The translations under genes were made by a program, and so were the position numbers. Below are positions 8,487 to 16,944 of a stretch of DNA of 64,000 nucleotides, piece by piece. Every line of letters begins with the position of its first letter. The stretch's first letter is position 1. Origin of the DNA: GCA-2708415 sp964351905. GTDB lineage: Bacteria; Pseudomonadota; Alphaproteobacteria; Micavibrionales; Micavibrionaceae. Below the pieces are notes generated by a model that was not told where the DNA came from, made no database searches, and saw nothing but the letters and a program-made list of their open reading frames with translations. The DNA lies in the NCBI GenBank assembly GCA_964351905.1, contig CAYGPG010000002.1:1-64000 (forward strand). Direction: 5' to 3'.

Positions 8487-8901
8487 AATGCCAGCCATAG
8501 TCCCTGAATTTGAAGTATCAGATCTAAACGTGAGTAGAAAAATCTATACCGAAGTGTTTGGATTTGATGTTGATTATGAAAGACCCGAAGATCGTTTCGT
8601 TTATCTTGCAAAAGGTGACGCACATTTGATGTTGGAAGAGCTAACAGGCCCCGGCAGAAGGTTTACCCATGCACCTTTAGAAAAGCCTTTTGGGAGAGGA
8701 ATTAATTTTCAAATTGAAATAAATGATGTTGATGATGTTTATAGGCGTGTTGAGTTATCAAATTTAAAAATTCATATTCCGTTGGAAGAGCGTTGGTATC
8801 GAAAAGACAAAATAGAGCTAGGAAACAGGCAATTTTGTGTGTTTGATTCTGATGGGTACTTACTCAGGTTTTTTACAGACATTGGTGAGCGACCTGCATA
8901 A
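8479..8901 (+). CDS. VOC family (glyoxalase/bleomycin-resistance-like) protein
   Basis: 140-aa single-unit vicinal-oxygen-chelate protein. The fold pattern is clear: VPEFEVSDLNVSRKIYTEVFGF at the start, then FVYLAKGDAHLMLEE, a second half INFQIEINDVDDVY, and a terminal CVFDSDGYLLRFF. The C-terminal FDSDGYLLRF strand is typical of bleomycin-resistance-type binding proteins. Function is unknown; such proteins act as dimers that bind metal or small ligands. Translation may begin at GTG 8479, overlapping the SDR stop, or at ATG 8488. Followed directly by a strong terminator. Confidence 0.8.
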   Translation: MSKMPAIVPEFEVSDLNVSRKIYTEVFGFDVDYERPEDRFVYLAKGDAHLMLEELTGPGRRFTHAPLEKPFGRGINFQIEINDVDDVYRRVELSNLKIHIPLEERWYRKDKIELGNRQFCVFDSDGYLLRFFTDIGERPA

Positions 8902-8935
8902 AAAAGACCCCGCAACAAGTGCGGGGTTTCTTATT
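8902..8935. terminator. Bidirectional intrinsic terminator
   Basis: Perfect 7-bp stem ACCCCGC (8907-8913) / GCGGGGT (8921-8927) with a 7-nt loop. It is flanked by A5 on the left and TTTCTTATTTT on the right, so it can end both the rightward purF-SDR-VOC transcript and the leftward alpha operon ending in rplQ. Confidence 0.85.
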
Positions 8936-8956
8936 TTGTATTCTTATATCTTTAAG

Positions 8957-9409
8957 TTACGCGGTAGCGGCTTTCTTTGGGGCTTCGGCTACTTCTTCAA
9001 CTTCGCCTTCGTCATCGAAAACGGGGCCAGAATCTTGACCTTTTGCACTTTCGTCGCGGTCAACAAATTCAATCACTGCCATAGGGGCGTTATCACCATA
9101 ACGGAAACCTGCTTTCATGATACGGATGTAACCACCTTCGCGCTCTTTGTAACGCTCAGCCAATGTGTCAAAAAGCTTTTTGACTTGATCTTGGTCGCGC
9201 ATACGGCTCATCGCCAAACGACGGTTAGCCAAGCCACCTTTTTTACCCAAAGTCACAAGCTTTTCAACGAAAGGACGTAATTCTTTTGCTTTTGGCAAAG
9301 TCGTTACAATCTGCTCGTGCTTAACCAACGCAGCTGCCATGTTTGCAAACATAGCCAAGCGGTGTTGTGACGTTCTGTTTAGTTTTCTTTGTTTAATGCC
9401 GTGTTTCAT
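8957..9409 (-). CDS. rplQ: 50S ribosomal protein L17
   Basis: 150-aa L17 with the family start MKHGIKQRKLNRTSQHR and the NLA-like helix MFANMAAALVKHEQIVTTLPKAKELRP. About 25 extra acidic, Ala-rich residues at the C-terminus (DDEGEVEEVAEAPKKAA) are a common alphaproteobacterial extension. Last gene of rpsM-rpsK-rpoA-rplQ, 28 nt after rpoA, and ended by the terminator at 8902-8935. Confidence 0.97.
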   Translation of the reverse strand: MKHGIKQRKLNRTSQHRLAMFANMAAALVKHEQIVTTLPKAKELRPFVEKLVTLGKKGGLANRRLAMSRMRDQDQVKKLFDTLAERYKEREGGYIRIMKAGFRYGDNAPMAVIEFVDRDESAKGQDSGPVFDDEGEVEEVAEAPKKAATA

Positions 9410-9437
9410 GGCTTTAGTTCCTTATTTTTTTATTCAA

Positions 9438-10475
9438 TTACGCGCTAAACGGGTCGTCCAGTTTTTTCGCTAATTCTTCAATGTTTTCTGGTGGCCACCC
9501 TTCAACCTGCATACCCAAATGGATATCCATGTTTGTTAGGACTTCCTTGATCTCGTTCAATGACTTACGACCAAAGTTTGGCGTACGAAGCATATCGCTC
9601 TCGCTCTTTTGAACAAGGTCACCAATATAAACAATGTTATCGTTTTTCAAGCAATTTGCTGAACGTACTGAAAGCTCAAGCTCTTCAACTTTACGAAGAA
9701 GGTTACGGTTAAATGGTAATTCATCCGCTTCATCTTTTTCGGTTTTGGCTTCAGGCTCATCAAAGTTAACAAACACTTGAAGTTGGTCTTGAAGGATACG
9801 AGCCGCAAAAGCAACAGCATCTTCAGGGCTTACAACGCCATTTGTTTCAACTTGAATGGTCAACTTGTCATAGTCTGTGATTTGACCCACACGTGTGTCT
9901 TCAACTTCGTAAGAAACCTTACGAACAGGTGAGAACACGCTGTCTACAGGGATAAGACCAGCAGGGCATTCTTCAGGACGGTTTTGTGCCGCAGGACGGT
10001 AACCTTTGCCTGTGTTCACTGTCATTTCCATGTTGAGTTTTGCACCTTTATCCAAAGTACAAATAACCAAGTCAGGGTTCATGATTTCAATGTCTGCACC
10101 CGCTTCGATCATACCAGCAGTCACTTCACAAGGACCTTCAGCAGAAAGACGCATTTTCTTAGGACCTTCAACATGCATACGCACGGCAATTGCTTTTACG
10201 TTAAGAACGATGTCAGTCACGTCTTCACGTACACCTTCAATAGATGAGAATTCGTGTAGAACACCATCAATTTGAATAGCTGTTACAGCCGCACCTTGCA
10301 AAGAAGAAAGAAGAATACGACGAAGCGCATTTCCTAGGGTTAGACCAAAACCACGCTCTAATGGTTCTGCAACGATTTTACCATTTGTAAGCTCGTTAGA
10401 TCCGCGTCCAATTTCTACTTTTGAAGGTTTAATTAATTCTTGCCAATTTTTATAAATCACTTTGTTTCCTCTCAA
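9438..10475 (-). CDS. rpoA: RNA polymerase alpha subunit
   Basis: 345-aa alpha subunit. The N-terminal assembly domain shows FGLTLGNALRRILLSSLQGAAVT (about 44-66) and HEFSSIEGVREDV. The C-terminal domain, which binds UP elements and activators, shows ELELSVRSANCLKNDNI and TPNFGRKSLNEIKEVL with the helix-hairpin-helix. The linker is acidic and proline-poor. Cotranscribed with rpsK and rplQ in the standard order. The start chosen is MRGNKVIYKNW, 36 nt after rpsK. Confidence 0.98.
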   Translation of the reverse strand: MRGNKVIYKNWQELIKPSKVEIGRGSNELTNGKIVAEPLERGFGLTLGNALRRILLSSLQGAAVTAIQIDGVLHEFSSIEGVREDVTDIVLNVKAIAVRMHVEGPKKMRLSAEGPCEVTAGMIEAGADIEIMNPDLVICTLDKGAKLNMEMTVNTGKGYRPAAQNRPEECPAGLIPVDSVFSPVRKVSYEVEDTRVGQITDYDKLTIQVETNGVVSPEDAVAFAARILQDQLQVFVNFDEPEAKTEKDEADELPFNRNLLRKVEELELSVRSANCLKNDNIVYIGDLVQKSESDMLRTPNFGRKSLNEIKEVLTNMDIHLGMQVEGWPPENIEELAKKLDDPFSA

Positions 10476-10511
10476 TATATCCTGTTCGGGGTATGCTAAA
10501 TTCTAATACTC

Positions 10512-10904
10512 TTAAACACGTCTACGCTTACGTGGGCGGGCACCATTATGTGGAATAGGTGTTACATCTTTAATAGATTTGATTGTAAAACCAATAGTGC
10601 TTAGGGCACGAAGGGCTGACTCACGTCCAGATCCTGGGCCTTTTACTTTCACGTCTAATTCTTTCATACCATGCTCTTGCGCTTTACGACCTGCATCTTC
10701 TGCTGCCATCTGCGCCGCGTAAGGTGTTGCCTTACGGGAGCCTTTAAAGCCCATTGTTCCCGCAGAAGACCAAGAAACGGCGTTTCCTTGTGCATCTGTG
10801 ATCATGATAAGTGTGTTGTTAAAAGTTGAATTCACAACAACCATACCGGTTGTAATATTCTTTTTTACTTTTTTCTTTGTGGTTTTTGCTGCTGCTTTAG
10901 CCAT
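10512..10904 (-). CDS. rpsK: 30S ribosomal protein S11
   Basis: 130-aa S11, a component of the 30S platform near the 3' end of 16S rRNA. Characteristic segments are NNTLIMITDAQGNAVSWSSAGTMGFKGSRKATPYAAQ and VKGPGSGRESALRAL, with the basic end HNGARPRKRRRV. The Lys-rich N-terminus (about 15 residues) is normal. Lies between rpsM and rpoA. Confidence 0.98.
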   Translation of the reverse strand: MAKAAAKTTKKKVKKNITTGMVVVNSTFNNTLIMITDAQGNAVSWSSAGTMGFKGSRKATPYAAQMAAEDAGRKAQEHGMKELDVKVKGPGSGRESALRALSTIGFTIKSIKDVTPIPHNGARPRKRRRV

Positions 10905-10969
10905 TTTTATATTCCTTTTTATCTAGCCGTCACGCGAATAAAATCGGCGACGCGTATATCCCGTTAACC

Positions 10970-11350
10970 TTATTTACCGACTGGTTTCTTACCAGCGATT
11001 GCTTTCGCAGGACCCTTACGGGTACGGGCATTTGTACGGGTGTTTTGACCACGAACTGGAAGGTGGCGACGGTGGCGCAAACCACGGTAGCAAGCCATAT
11101 CCATCAAACGTTTGATGTTCATGGATACTTCACGACGAAGGTCCCCTTCAATTGTGTATTTGTCACTATCGATTTCTGAACGGATTTGGTTAAGCTCATC
11201 TTCGCTTAATTCCATCATACGCTTTGATTTGTCGATGCCTGTGGCTTCGCAAATGTCGCGTGCAAATTTTCTACCAATTCCGTGAATATATGTTAACGCG
11301 ATTGTTACGCGCTTACGATCAGGGACGTTAACTCCTGCAATACGGGCCAT
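10970..11350 (-). CDS. rpsM: 30S ribosomal protein S13
   Basis: 126-aa S13, which contacts the P-site tRNA and bridges to the large subunit. The start MARIAGVNVPDRKRV, the helix-2-turn-helix region with YIHGIGRKFA, and the RGLRHRRHLPVRGQNTRTNARTRKGP tail are diagnostic. First gene of the alpha operon and preceded by a strong promoter and a structured leader. The gene order continues directly to rpsK; no rpsD follows, as expected for alphaproteobacteria. Confidence 0.98.
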   Translation of the reverse strand: MARIAGVNVPDRKRVTIALTYIHGIGRKFARDICEATGIDKSKRMMELSEDELNQIRSEIDSDKYTIEGDLRREVSMNIKRLMDMACYRGLRHRRHLPVRGQNTRTNARTRKGPAKAIAGKKPVGK

Positions 11351-11507
11351 TTTAGCTCCTCTTTCTTAATGTGCCTCAGACGGGTAAACCCGTTGCGGCG
11401 GTTTTAGTCATTTCTGGCAGATCCGTAACACCGGATCCTTAACCACTAAAAACCTATGTATTTTGCGCTTTTTAAGCGAAGTTAAATGAGCCATAGACCT
11501 CTAGATT
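11351..11507 (-). promoter_or_regulatory. Structured 5' leader of the alpha operon
   Basis: About 157 nt between the predicted start point and rpsM. On the minus strand it can form GATCCG-gtgtta-CGGATC and ACGGGT-tt-ACCCGT hairpins. Long leaders before ribosomal operons are often targets of autogenous control; in E. coli the repressor S4 is encoded in this operon, but here it is not. Regulation is therefore an inference from structure only. Confidence 0.4.
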
Positions 11508-11513
11508 GGGCGC

Positions 11514-11541
11514 ATTATAGGGATAATGCGCGATACGTCAA
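11514..11541 (-). promoter_or_regulatory. Strong sigma-70 promoter of rpsM-rpsK-rpoA-rplQ
   Basis: On the minus strand TTGACG (11541-11536), 16-nt spacer, consensus TATAAT (11519-11514). A perfect palindrome GCGCATTAT-aggg-ATAATGCGC (11510-11531) overlaps the -10 box and could be an operator. The promoter lets the alpha operon be expressed independently of adk and secY. Confidence 0.75.
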
Positions 11542-11570
11542 GGGGTAAATGCTGGTAATTTGCGCTAAAA

Positions 11571-12149
11571 TTAAGCCGCGACGTCTTCGTCTAAAATGGC
11601 TTCGATTTGCATGGTGACTTCGTCGATGGGGCGCATGCCGTCAATTGGATGAACGATATGCTGAATTTGGTAGTAGGGAAGCACGATGGCTGCATATTGG
11701 GCATATTGTTCTAAACGTACTTTCATCGCATCAACGGTATCATCAGAGCGGCCTTCTTCCTTAGCACGTTTTTCAATACGCTCCAATAAAGCGCTTTGAT
11801 CCACCTGTAGCTCCAAAACCATATCAATCTTCTCACCACGGCTTTTAAGCATCATATCAAGCTCTTGCGCTTGGGCGTTGGTGCGGGGAAAGCCATCGAA
11901 GATAAAACCTTTGGCTTTTGGTGCTTTATCCATTGAATCGGCAATCATACCAATGACAATTTCGTCAGATACAAGCTTGCCTTCATCCATGATGGCTTTG
12001 GCTTTTTTGCCTAGTTCTGTACCTGCCGACACTTGCGCGCGGAGCATATCACCCGTAGAGAGTTGTTTTAGGCCGTGTTTTTCTTCAATGATTTTGGCTT
12101 GAGTGCCTTTACCTGCGGCAGGGGGACCAAAGAAAATTAGGTTAAACAT
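11571..12149 (-). CDS. adk: Adenylate kinase, short zinc-free type
   Basis: 192-aa adenylate kinase (ATP + AMP = 2 ADP). P-loop GPPAAGKGT (8-16), AMP-binding segments LSTGDMLRAQV and FDGFPRT, and LID arginines in RAKEEGRSDDT. The LID is short and lacks the four-Cys zinc site. Located downstream of secY, as in many bacterial spc operons, and separated from rpsM by a promoter region. Confidence 0.97.
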   Translation of the reverse strand: MFNLIFFGPPAAGKGTQAKIIEEKHGLKQLSTGDMLRAQVSAGTELGKKAKAIMDEGKLVSDEIVIGMIADSMDKAPKAKGFIFDGFPRTNAQAQELDMMLKSRGEKIDMVLELQVDQSALLERIEKRAKEEGRSDDTVDAMKVRLEQYAQYAAIVLPYYQIQHIVHPIDGMRPIDEVTMQIEAILDEDVAA

Positions 12150-12171
12150 TTTAAATACTCCGTATTTATGC

Positions 12172-12195
12172 CGTCATGCCCGCAAGCGGGAGGAC
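12172..12195. repeat. Family A repeat, half copy
   Basis: GTCATGCCCGCAAGCGGGAGGAC: a single hairpin (CCCGC-aag-CGGGA) with the family GTCAT start, between secY and adk. A related fragment, CCATTCCCGCAAGCAGGAGG, lies at 37240-37259 upstream of the tRNA. Confidence 0.5.
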
Positions 12196-12215
12196 GCTTG
12201 ATAAAACTAACTATT

Positions 12216-13577
12216 TTAACGGCGGCGGTTTCTACCTTTTGATCCGCCTAATTTTGACTTCTTAATCAAGCCTTCATATTGATGCGCGATCAAATGTGAA
12301 TGGACTTGCGCCACCGTATCCATGGTTACGGTCACCACAATCAAAAGCGATGTTCCACCAAAGTAAAACGGCATGCTGTATTGTGAAATCATAAATTCAG
12401 GTAACAAACAGATAAAGACCAAATAAAGAGCACCAACCGTCGTAATACGGGTTAGAACATAATCTAAATAATCCGCGGTACTCTTACCTGGACGCATCCC
12501 AGGGATAAATCCACCGTGACGTTGCAACATATCTGCGTTTTCTTCGGGATTGAAAACAATCGCCGTGTAGAAGAACGCGAAGAACATGATTAACGCCCCA
12601 TATAAAAGCATATAGATAGGCTGTCCATGTTGTAGATAACGTGCGATAGTCGATGTAAATTCGCCGCCTTCTGCCCCTGCAAATCCAACGATTGTAAGCG
12701 GTAGTAACAGCAATGAAGAGGCGAAAATAGGCGGAATAACACCCGCTGTATTCATTTTAAGCGGCAAGTGGTTTTGTTGTCCCTGTTGCATGGTGCCATT
12801 GGCCTGTTGACGTTTGGGATATTGCACCAAAACGCGGCGCTGTGCGCGCTCCATAAAGACGATTAAAACAATTACACCCACAATCATGGCAACAAGCGCC
12901 ATAAGCTCTAACGGATTGAACGTTCCCTGACGACCAAGCTCTAATGTGGAGCCAATTGCTCGTGGCAATTCTGCAACAATACCTGCAAAGATGATAAGAG
13001 AAATACCGTTACCAATACCGCGCTGTGTGATTTGCTCACCGAGCCACATCAAGAAAACAGTACCACCAACGATTGTAATCACTGTTGAAATACGGAAGAA
13101 CATGCCCGGATCAATCACGGCGCTGCCCGCCGCGCTCTGCATACCTTCAAGACCAACGGCCAAGCCATAAGCCTGCACGGTCGCCAATAATACGGTCAAA
13201 TAACGCGTATATTGGTTAATTTTCATACGCCCATGCTCGCCTTCTTTCTTGATTTTCTCAAGTTTTGGTGACATCGCCGCGGCGAGTTGCATGATAATAG
13301 ACGCTGAAATATACGGCATAATGTTCAACGCAAAAATGGTCATACGTGATAACGCACCGCCCGAAAACATATTCAGCATATCTAAAATACCGCCGCCTTT
13401 TTGGGAATAGATTTCCTTCCAAACGATAGGATCAATGCCCGGTACAGGGATATATGTTCCTAAACGGTAAACAAGCAAAGCCCCAAGCACGAACATAATC
13501 CGTGTTTTAAGCTCTTTGGCTTTTGAAAAGGCACCCCAATTTGCGTTTTTGGCAAGTTGTTCAACGGCTGATGACAT
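12216..13577 (-). CDS. secY: Preprotein translocase subunit SecY
   Basis: 453-aa polytopic inner-membrane channel subunit of the Sec translocon, with ten predicted transmembrane helices. Typical segments: RLGTYIPVPGIDP after the first cytosolic helix, GGALSRMTIFALNIMPYISASIIMQL (plug and TM2), the LGEQITQRGIGNGISL loop, and the basic QYPKRQ loop region. The C-terminus is basic (GGSKGRNRRR). Unusually, no rplO or other spc genes lie upstream; panB follows after 230 nt. Its own promoter is visible. Confidence 0.97.
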   Translation of the reverse strand: MSSAVEQLAKNANWGAFSKAKELKTRIMFVLGALLVYRLGTYIPVPGIDPIVWKEIYSQKGGGILDMLNMFSGGALSRMTIFALNIMPYISASIIMQLAAAMSPKLEKIKKEGEHGRMKINQYTRYLTVLLATVQAYGLAVGLEGMQSAAGSAVIDPGMFFRISTVITIVGGTVFLMWLGEQITQRGIGNGISLIIFAGIVAELPRAIGSTLELGRQGTFNPLELMALVAMIVGVIVLIVFMERAQRRVLVQYPKRQQANGTMQQGQQNHLPLKMNTAGVIPPIFASSLLLLPLTIVGFAGAEGGEFTSTIARYLQHGQPIYMLLYGALIMFFAFFYTAIVFNPEENADMLQRHGGFIPGMRPGKSTADYLDYVLTRITTVGALYLVFICLLPEFMISQYSMPFYFGGTSLLIVVTVTMDTVAQVHSHLIAHQYEGLIKKSKLGGSKGRNRRR

Positions 13578-13609
13578 AAAATTTCCTCAAAATAATAGAT
13601 TGTCCAAAA

Positions 13610-13638
13610 TGTATAGTTAATTCGAGGCGCAGTGACAA
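13610..13638 (-). promoter_or_regulatory. sigma-70 promoter of secY
   Basis: Minus strand TTGTCA (13638-13633), 17-nt spacer, TATACA (13615-13610). Predicted start about 25 nt before the secY ATG. Its presence fits secY being separated from the rest of the spc operon. Confidence 0.65.
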
Positions 13639-13685
13639 GATACAATCATAAAAAACTCTTGCTGCCACGTTGAGTGAATAGATAA

Positions 13686-13804
13686 AGCCTCTCACCCAGC
13701 TTCGGCTAAGCTTATTCTTCGCTAAGCCTCCGACAACCCTCTCCCTCAGGGATAGGGATACGCAGATTTAATGCTTTAGCATTTAATCGAAGTTGGGTGA
13801 GGGG
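13686..13804. repeat. Family B palindromic repeat
   Basis: Starts CCTCTCACCCAGCTTCGG and ends GTTGGGTGAGGGG. Internal hairpins include AAGCTTATTCTTCGCTAAG, CCCTCTCCC-tcagggat and AAATGCTAAAGC-type pairing. It shares the CACCCAGCTTCG / CGAAGCTGGGTG motif with the element at 30672-30772. It lies in the secY-panB gap. Confidence 0.7.
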
Positions 13805-13807
13805 TTA

Positions 13808-14626
13808 TCATGATGCTTTTTTCAAAGGCTGTGGCTTATTGTCTTTATACGTGTGTTCCTTGGCAGGAAAATCGCGTTTTTTGACCTCTGCGGCGTAATT
13901 TTCAATCGCGTTTTCGATATTTTGATGAAGATTGGCATATTGCTTCACAAATTTGGGCACATGACCTGAAGTCAGCCCTAACATATCCTCACTCACCAAA
14001 ATCTGCCCATCACAGGCGGCGGATGCGCCAATACCAATGGTGGGAATATCTAAGATTTCTGTAATATCGGCGGCGAGCGTTTCAGGGATTGCTTCTAACA
14101 CAACCGCAAACGCGCCTGCTTTTTGCACCATTAATGCATCACGGCGTAATTGTTGTGCGCTCTCATTCTCGCGACCTTGTACTTTATAACCTGTCACATC
14201 ATTGACGGATTGGGGGAGGAGGCCAATATGTCCCATCACAGGAATATCATTCTCAACGAGGAATTGAATGGTGCCCGCTTGCGCTTTGCCGCCCTCAAGC
14301 TTCACCGCATCACAACCTGTTTCATCCATAATGCGTTGGGCATTTTGAAGGGCTTCTAATTTATCATTTTCGTAGGAGCCATAGGGCATATCAACGACCA
14401 CAATGGCTTGTGTGGCATTGTTACTGACGGCACGACCATGACGGATCATCATCTCTATATTCGCTTTTTGGGTGGTATCTTCGCCGTAAAGCACCATGGA
14501 CACGCTATCGCCGACCAAAAGCAGGTCGCAATATTTATCAGCCGCCATCGCCATTGGCGCGGTGTAGGCCGTTAAACAAACAATGGGTGTCGTCTGATTT
14601 TGAATATCGGTAATCGTTTTCTTCAT
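13808..14626 (-). CDS. panB: 3-methyl-2-oxobutanoate hydroxymethyltransferase
   Basis: 272-aa ketopantoate hydroxymethyltransferase, the first step of pantothenate (coenzyme A) synthesis; uses methylene-THF. Family signatures: VCLTAYTAPMA, LLVGDSVSMVLYG (metal-binding Asp), VVVDMPYGSYE, AVKLEGGKA, PVMGHIGLLPQSV and IPTIGIGASAACDGQILV. The last 20 residues are a basic extension. Not near panC here. It sits between two repeats (family B downstream, family A upstream) and next to secY, an atypical place. Confidence 0.96.
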   Translation of the reverse strand: MKKTITDIQNQTTPIVCLTAYTAPMAMAADKYCDLLLVGDSVSMVLYGEDTTQKANIEMMIRHGRAVSNNATQAIVVVDMPYGSYENDKLEALQNAQRIMDETGCDAVKLEGGKAQAGTIQFLVENDIPVMGHIGLLPQSVNDVTGYKVQGRENESAQQLRRDALMVQKAGAFAVVLEAIPETLAADITEILDIPTIGIGASAACDGQILVSEDMLGLTSGHVPKFVKQYANLHQNIENAIENYAAEVKKRDFPAKEHTYKDNKPQPLKKAS

Positions 14627-14640
14627 ACTATCCTACTGCC

Positions 14641-14706
14641 GTCATTCCGACGAAGGTCGGAATCTATTTGTTGCATCATAAAGATCCCGTTCGTCAACGG
14701 GATGAC
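14641..14706. repeat. Family A palindromic repeat, TTCCGAC variant
   Basis: GTCATTCCGAC-gaag-GTCGGAATC, a spacer, then GATCCCGTT-cgtc-AACGGGATGAC. Ends are perfect GTCAT/ATGAC. The right-hand hairpin shares the ATCCCGTT stem with copies at 592 and 40675, while the left stem is unique. Lies between divergent panB and rarA. Confidence 0.85.
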
Positions 14707-14761
14707 AGAGATATATCATTATATATTGGCATTTTAAACAGCATTGTTTACTCTCAAAACC

Positions 14762-16066
14762 ATGACAAATTCCTTGTTCCAAGCCGCGAATTTACAGAGC
14801 GATGCCCCGCGCCCGCTGGCGGATCGCTTGCGTCCACGCACCTTGGAAGAGATAGCAGGCCAAGATCACCTGGTCGGTGAAGACGGGCTGATCACCCGCA
14901 TGGCTAAGGCAGAACGTTTAAGCTCTATGATTTTATGGGGCACGCCTGGATGCGGAAAAACCACGCTGGCGCGGATATTGGCAGATCATACAGATCATCA
15001 TTTTGAACAAATCTCCGCCATTTTCTCTGGCGTCGCCGATTTAAAGAAAGTTTTTGAAGCCGCCCGTGCGCGCCGAGAACAAGGACGCGGCACATTGTTA
15101 TTTGTCGATGAAATCCATTGTTTTAATAAATCACAACAAGATGCGTTTTTGCCCGTCATGGAAGATGGCACCATCACGTTGATTGGTGCGACAACTGAAA
15201 ACCCCTCTTTTGAATTGAACGCCGCTTTACTGTCACGATGCCAAGTATTTGTTTTAAAACGTCTTGATGATGAAGCGTTAGAAAAACTCCTGAAACGTGC
15301 TGAAGAAGATGCAAATAAAGAATTGCCTTTAACGCCTGATGCGCGCGAAACCTTAAAAGCACTTGCTGATGGTGATGGGCGCTATCTCCTCACCATGACC
15401 GAACAGATCATGGGGCAGGAAACCAAGTTGGATATAGAAGCCCTCACCATCCTCGTTCAAAAACGCGCGCCTGTTTATGATAAAAGCGATGATAGTCATT
15501 ATAATCTAATTAGCGCACTCCATAAATCTGTCCGTGGATCAGACGTTGATGCCGCGCTTTACTGGTTTGCGCGTATGCTGGCGGGCGGTGAAGATCCAAA
15601 ATATTTGGCACGCCGTATGACCCGTATGGCGGTTGAAGATATTGGTATGGCGGATCCAAATGCACTTGTTCAATGTGAAAATGCATGGAAAACCTATGAG
15701 CGTTTAGGCAGTCCAGAAGGTGAACTGGCCTTATCACAAGCCTTGGTGTACCTTGCCACTGCACCCAAATCCAATGCGGGATATGTGGCATATAAAAAAG
15801 CAGTTAGTGCGGCAAAACAAACAGGCTCTCTCATGCCGCCCGCCCATATTTTAAATGCGCCAACAAATATGATGAAAGATTTGGGGTATGGCGCAGGCTA
15901 TGCCTACGACCCCGATACCAAAGACGGTTTTTCAGGTCAAAATTATTTTCCTGATGATATGGAACGAACAGAATTTTATAAGCCTGTTGAACGTGGTTTT
16001 GAACGCGACATTAAAAAGCGTTTAGATTATTGGGCGAAGTTACGCGCCGCCAAAAATGAAGCATGA
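14762..16066 (+). CDS. rarA: Replication-associated recombination protein A (RarA/MgsA)
   Basis: AAA+ ATPase related to clamp loaders that acts at stalled replication forks. Walker A GTPGCGKTT, Walker B LLFVDEIHCFNKSQQD, sensor-1 GATTENPSFELNAALLSRC, then the MgsA C-terminal helical domain (KSVRGSDVDAALYWFARMLAGGEDP, RRMTRMAVEDIGMADP). The ATG at 14762 (MTNSLFQAANLQSDAPRPLADRLRP) is preferred to an in-frame TTG at 14744. No ribosome site is evident; TTGGCA (14726-14731) and TACTCT (14749-14754) would start transcription about at the ATG, so it may be leaderless. About 434 aa, a normal length. The stop overlaps the next start (ATGA). Confidence 0.94.
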   Translation: MTNSLFQAANLQSDAPRPLADRLRPRTLEEIAGQDHLVGEDGLITRMAKAERLSSMILWGTPGCGKTTLARILADHTDHHFEQISAIFSGVADLKKVFEAARARREQGRGTLLFVDEIHCFNKSQQDAFLPVMEDGTITLIGATTENPSFELNAALLSRCQVFVLKRLDDEALEKLLKRAEEDANKELPLTPDARETLKALADGDGRYLLTMTEQIMGQETKLDIEALTILVQKRAPVYDKSDDSHYNLISALHKSVRGSDVDAALYWFARMLAGGEDPKYLARRMTRMAVEDIGMADPNALVQCENAWKTYERLGSPEGELALSQALVYLATAPKSNAGYVAYKKAVSAAKQTGSLMPPAHILNAPTNMMKDLGYGAGYAYDPDTKDGFSGQNYFPDDMERTEFYKPVERGFERDIKKRLDYWAKLRAAKNEA

Positions 16067-16944
16067 AAAACTTTGACCAATTTGTAGGCATTGATTGGAG
16101 CGGCGCAAAATCCCCCATTAACACAAAATCAATAGCAGTTGCGCGAGGTGAACAAGGCCAAGGTGCGCCTATTTTACATCCTGAAATACGCTCTCGTACA
16201 GCTGTCGCTGAATGGATAGAAGGCCTCGCAAAAATAGACAAAAGAATCCTTATTGGTATTGACTGTAATTTTGGCTATGCGCATTCCGTTGTACGAAAAA
16301 AACTGGGAGCAAAGGCAATCGCTCATGATCTTTGGGCGGAAGTAGACAAGGTCAATCAATCTCAACCTAACTTTTTCGCAGGAAATTTTTGGACACACCA
16401 AAATTATAAATCTGACTTTTGGACAGAAGGTAAAATGCCTGACGGGTTTCAAATGCCCAAGCGCCAGACAGAAATAATGTGTGCGGATAATGGCTATGGC
16501 CGCCCAGAAAGTCCGTTTAAGCTTATCGGTGCAAAACAAGTAGGCAAAGGTGGATTGGCAGGAATGCGGATGGCGCATTATCTGAAATCAAAATTAGGTC
16601 AAGATATCGCCATCTGGCCGTTTGATGAGCACATCGATAATGCCAAAATTGTAATGAGCGAAATTTATCCGCGTCAATTTCTCATGCGTGTGGGGCACGG
16701 CATTACCAAGGTGCGCGATACTGAAACACTCAATAATATTTTGCCGTTTTTTCAATCCAACAAAATTAAAGAAACAAAGCAAATTACGGATCATGATACA
16801 GATGCGCTGGTCTCCGCCACAGGATTGAGGTATCTTTGCGGGATGAATAAAATTATTCCCCCTCAAATTTTAAACCCTGAAACTATGACGGCAGAGGCCA
16901 AACAATGCGAAGGCTGGATTTTTGGGGTAGGAGATAAACCATGA
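16063..16944 (+). CDS. DUF429-like protein, probable RNase H fold
   Basis: 293-aa protein of unknown function. The N-terminal GIDWSGAK with D11, a second strand ILIGID with D67, SEIYPRQF (E200) resembling the EVYP motif of DUF429, and the late DHDTDALVSATGLRYL (D243-D247) fit the acidic-residue layout of RNase H-like folds. This is a motif-level inference. No signal peptide or membrane segment. Coupled by 4-nt overlaps to rarA upstream and crcB downstream. A nuclease or nucleic-acid-processing role is possible but unproven. Confidence 0.65.
   Translation: MKNFDQFVGIDWSGAKSPINTKSIAVARGEQGQGAPILHPEIRSRTAVAEWIEGLAKIDKRILIGIDCNFGYAHSVVRKKLGAKAIAHDLWAEVDKVNQSQPNFFAGNFWTHQNYKSDFWTEGKMPDGFQMPKRQTEIMCADNGYGRPESPFKLIGAKQVGKGGLAGMRMAHYLKSKLGQDIAIWPFDEHIDNAKIVMSEIYPRQFLMRVGHGITKVRDTETLNNILPFFQSNKIKETKQITDHDTDALVSATGLRYLCGMNKIIPPQILNPETMTAEAKQCEGWIFGVGDKP

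Noticed and set aside
8837..9280. Plus-strand open frames across rplQ and rpoA
   Set aside because: Antisense shadows of strongly conserved ribosomal and polymerase genes.
14744..14761. TTG start for rarA
   Set aside because: ATG at 14762 gives the usual RarA N-terminus; no ribosome site favours the TTG.
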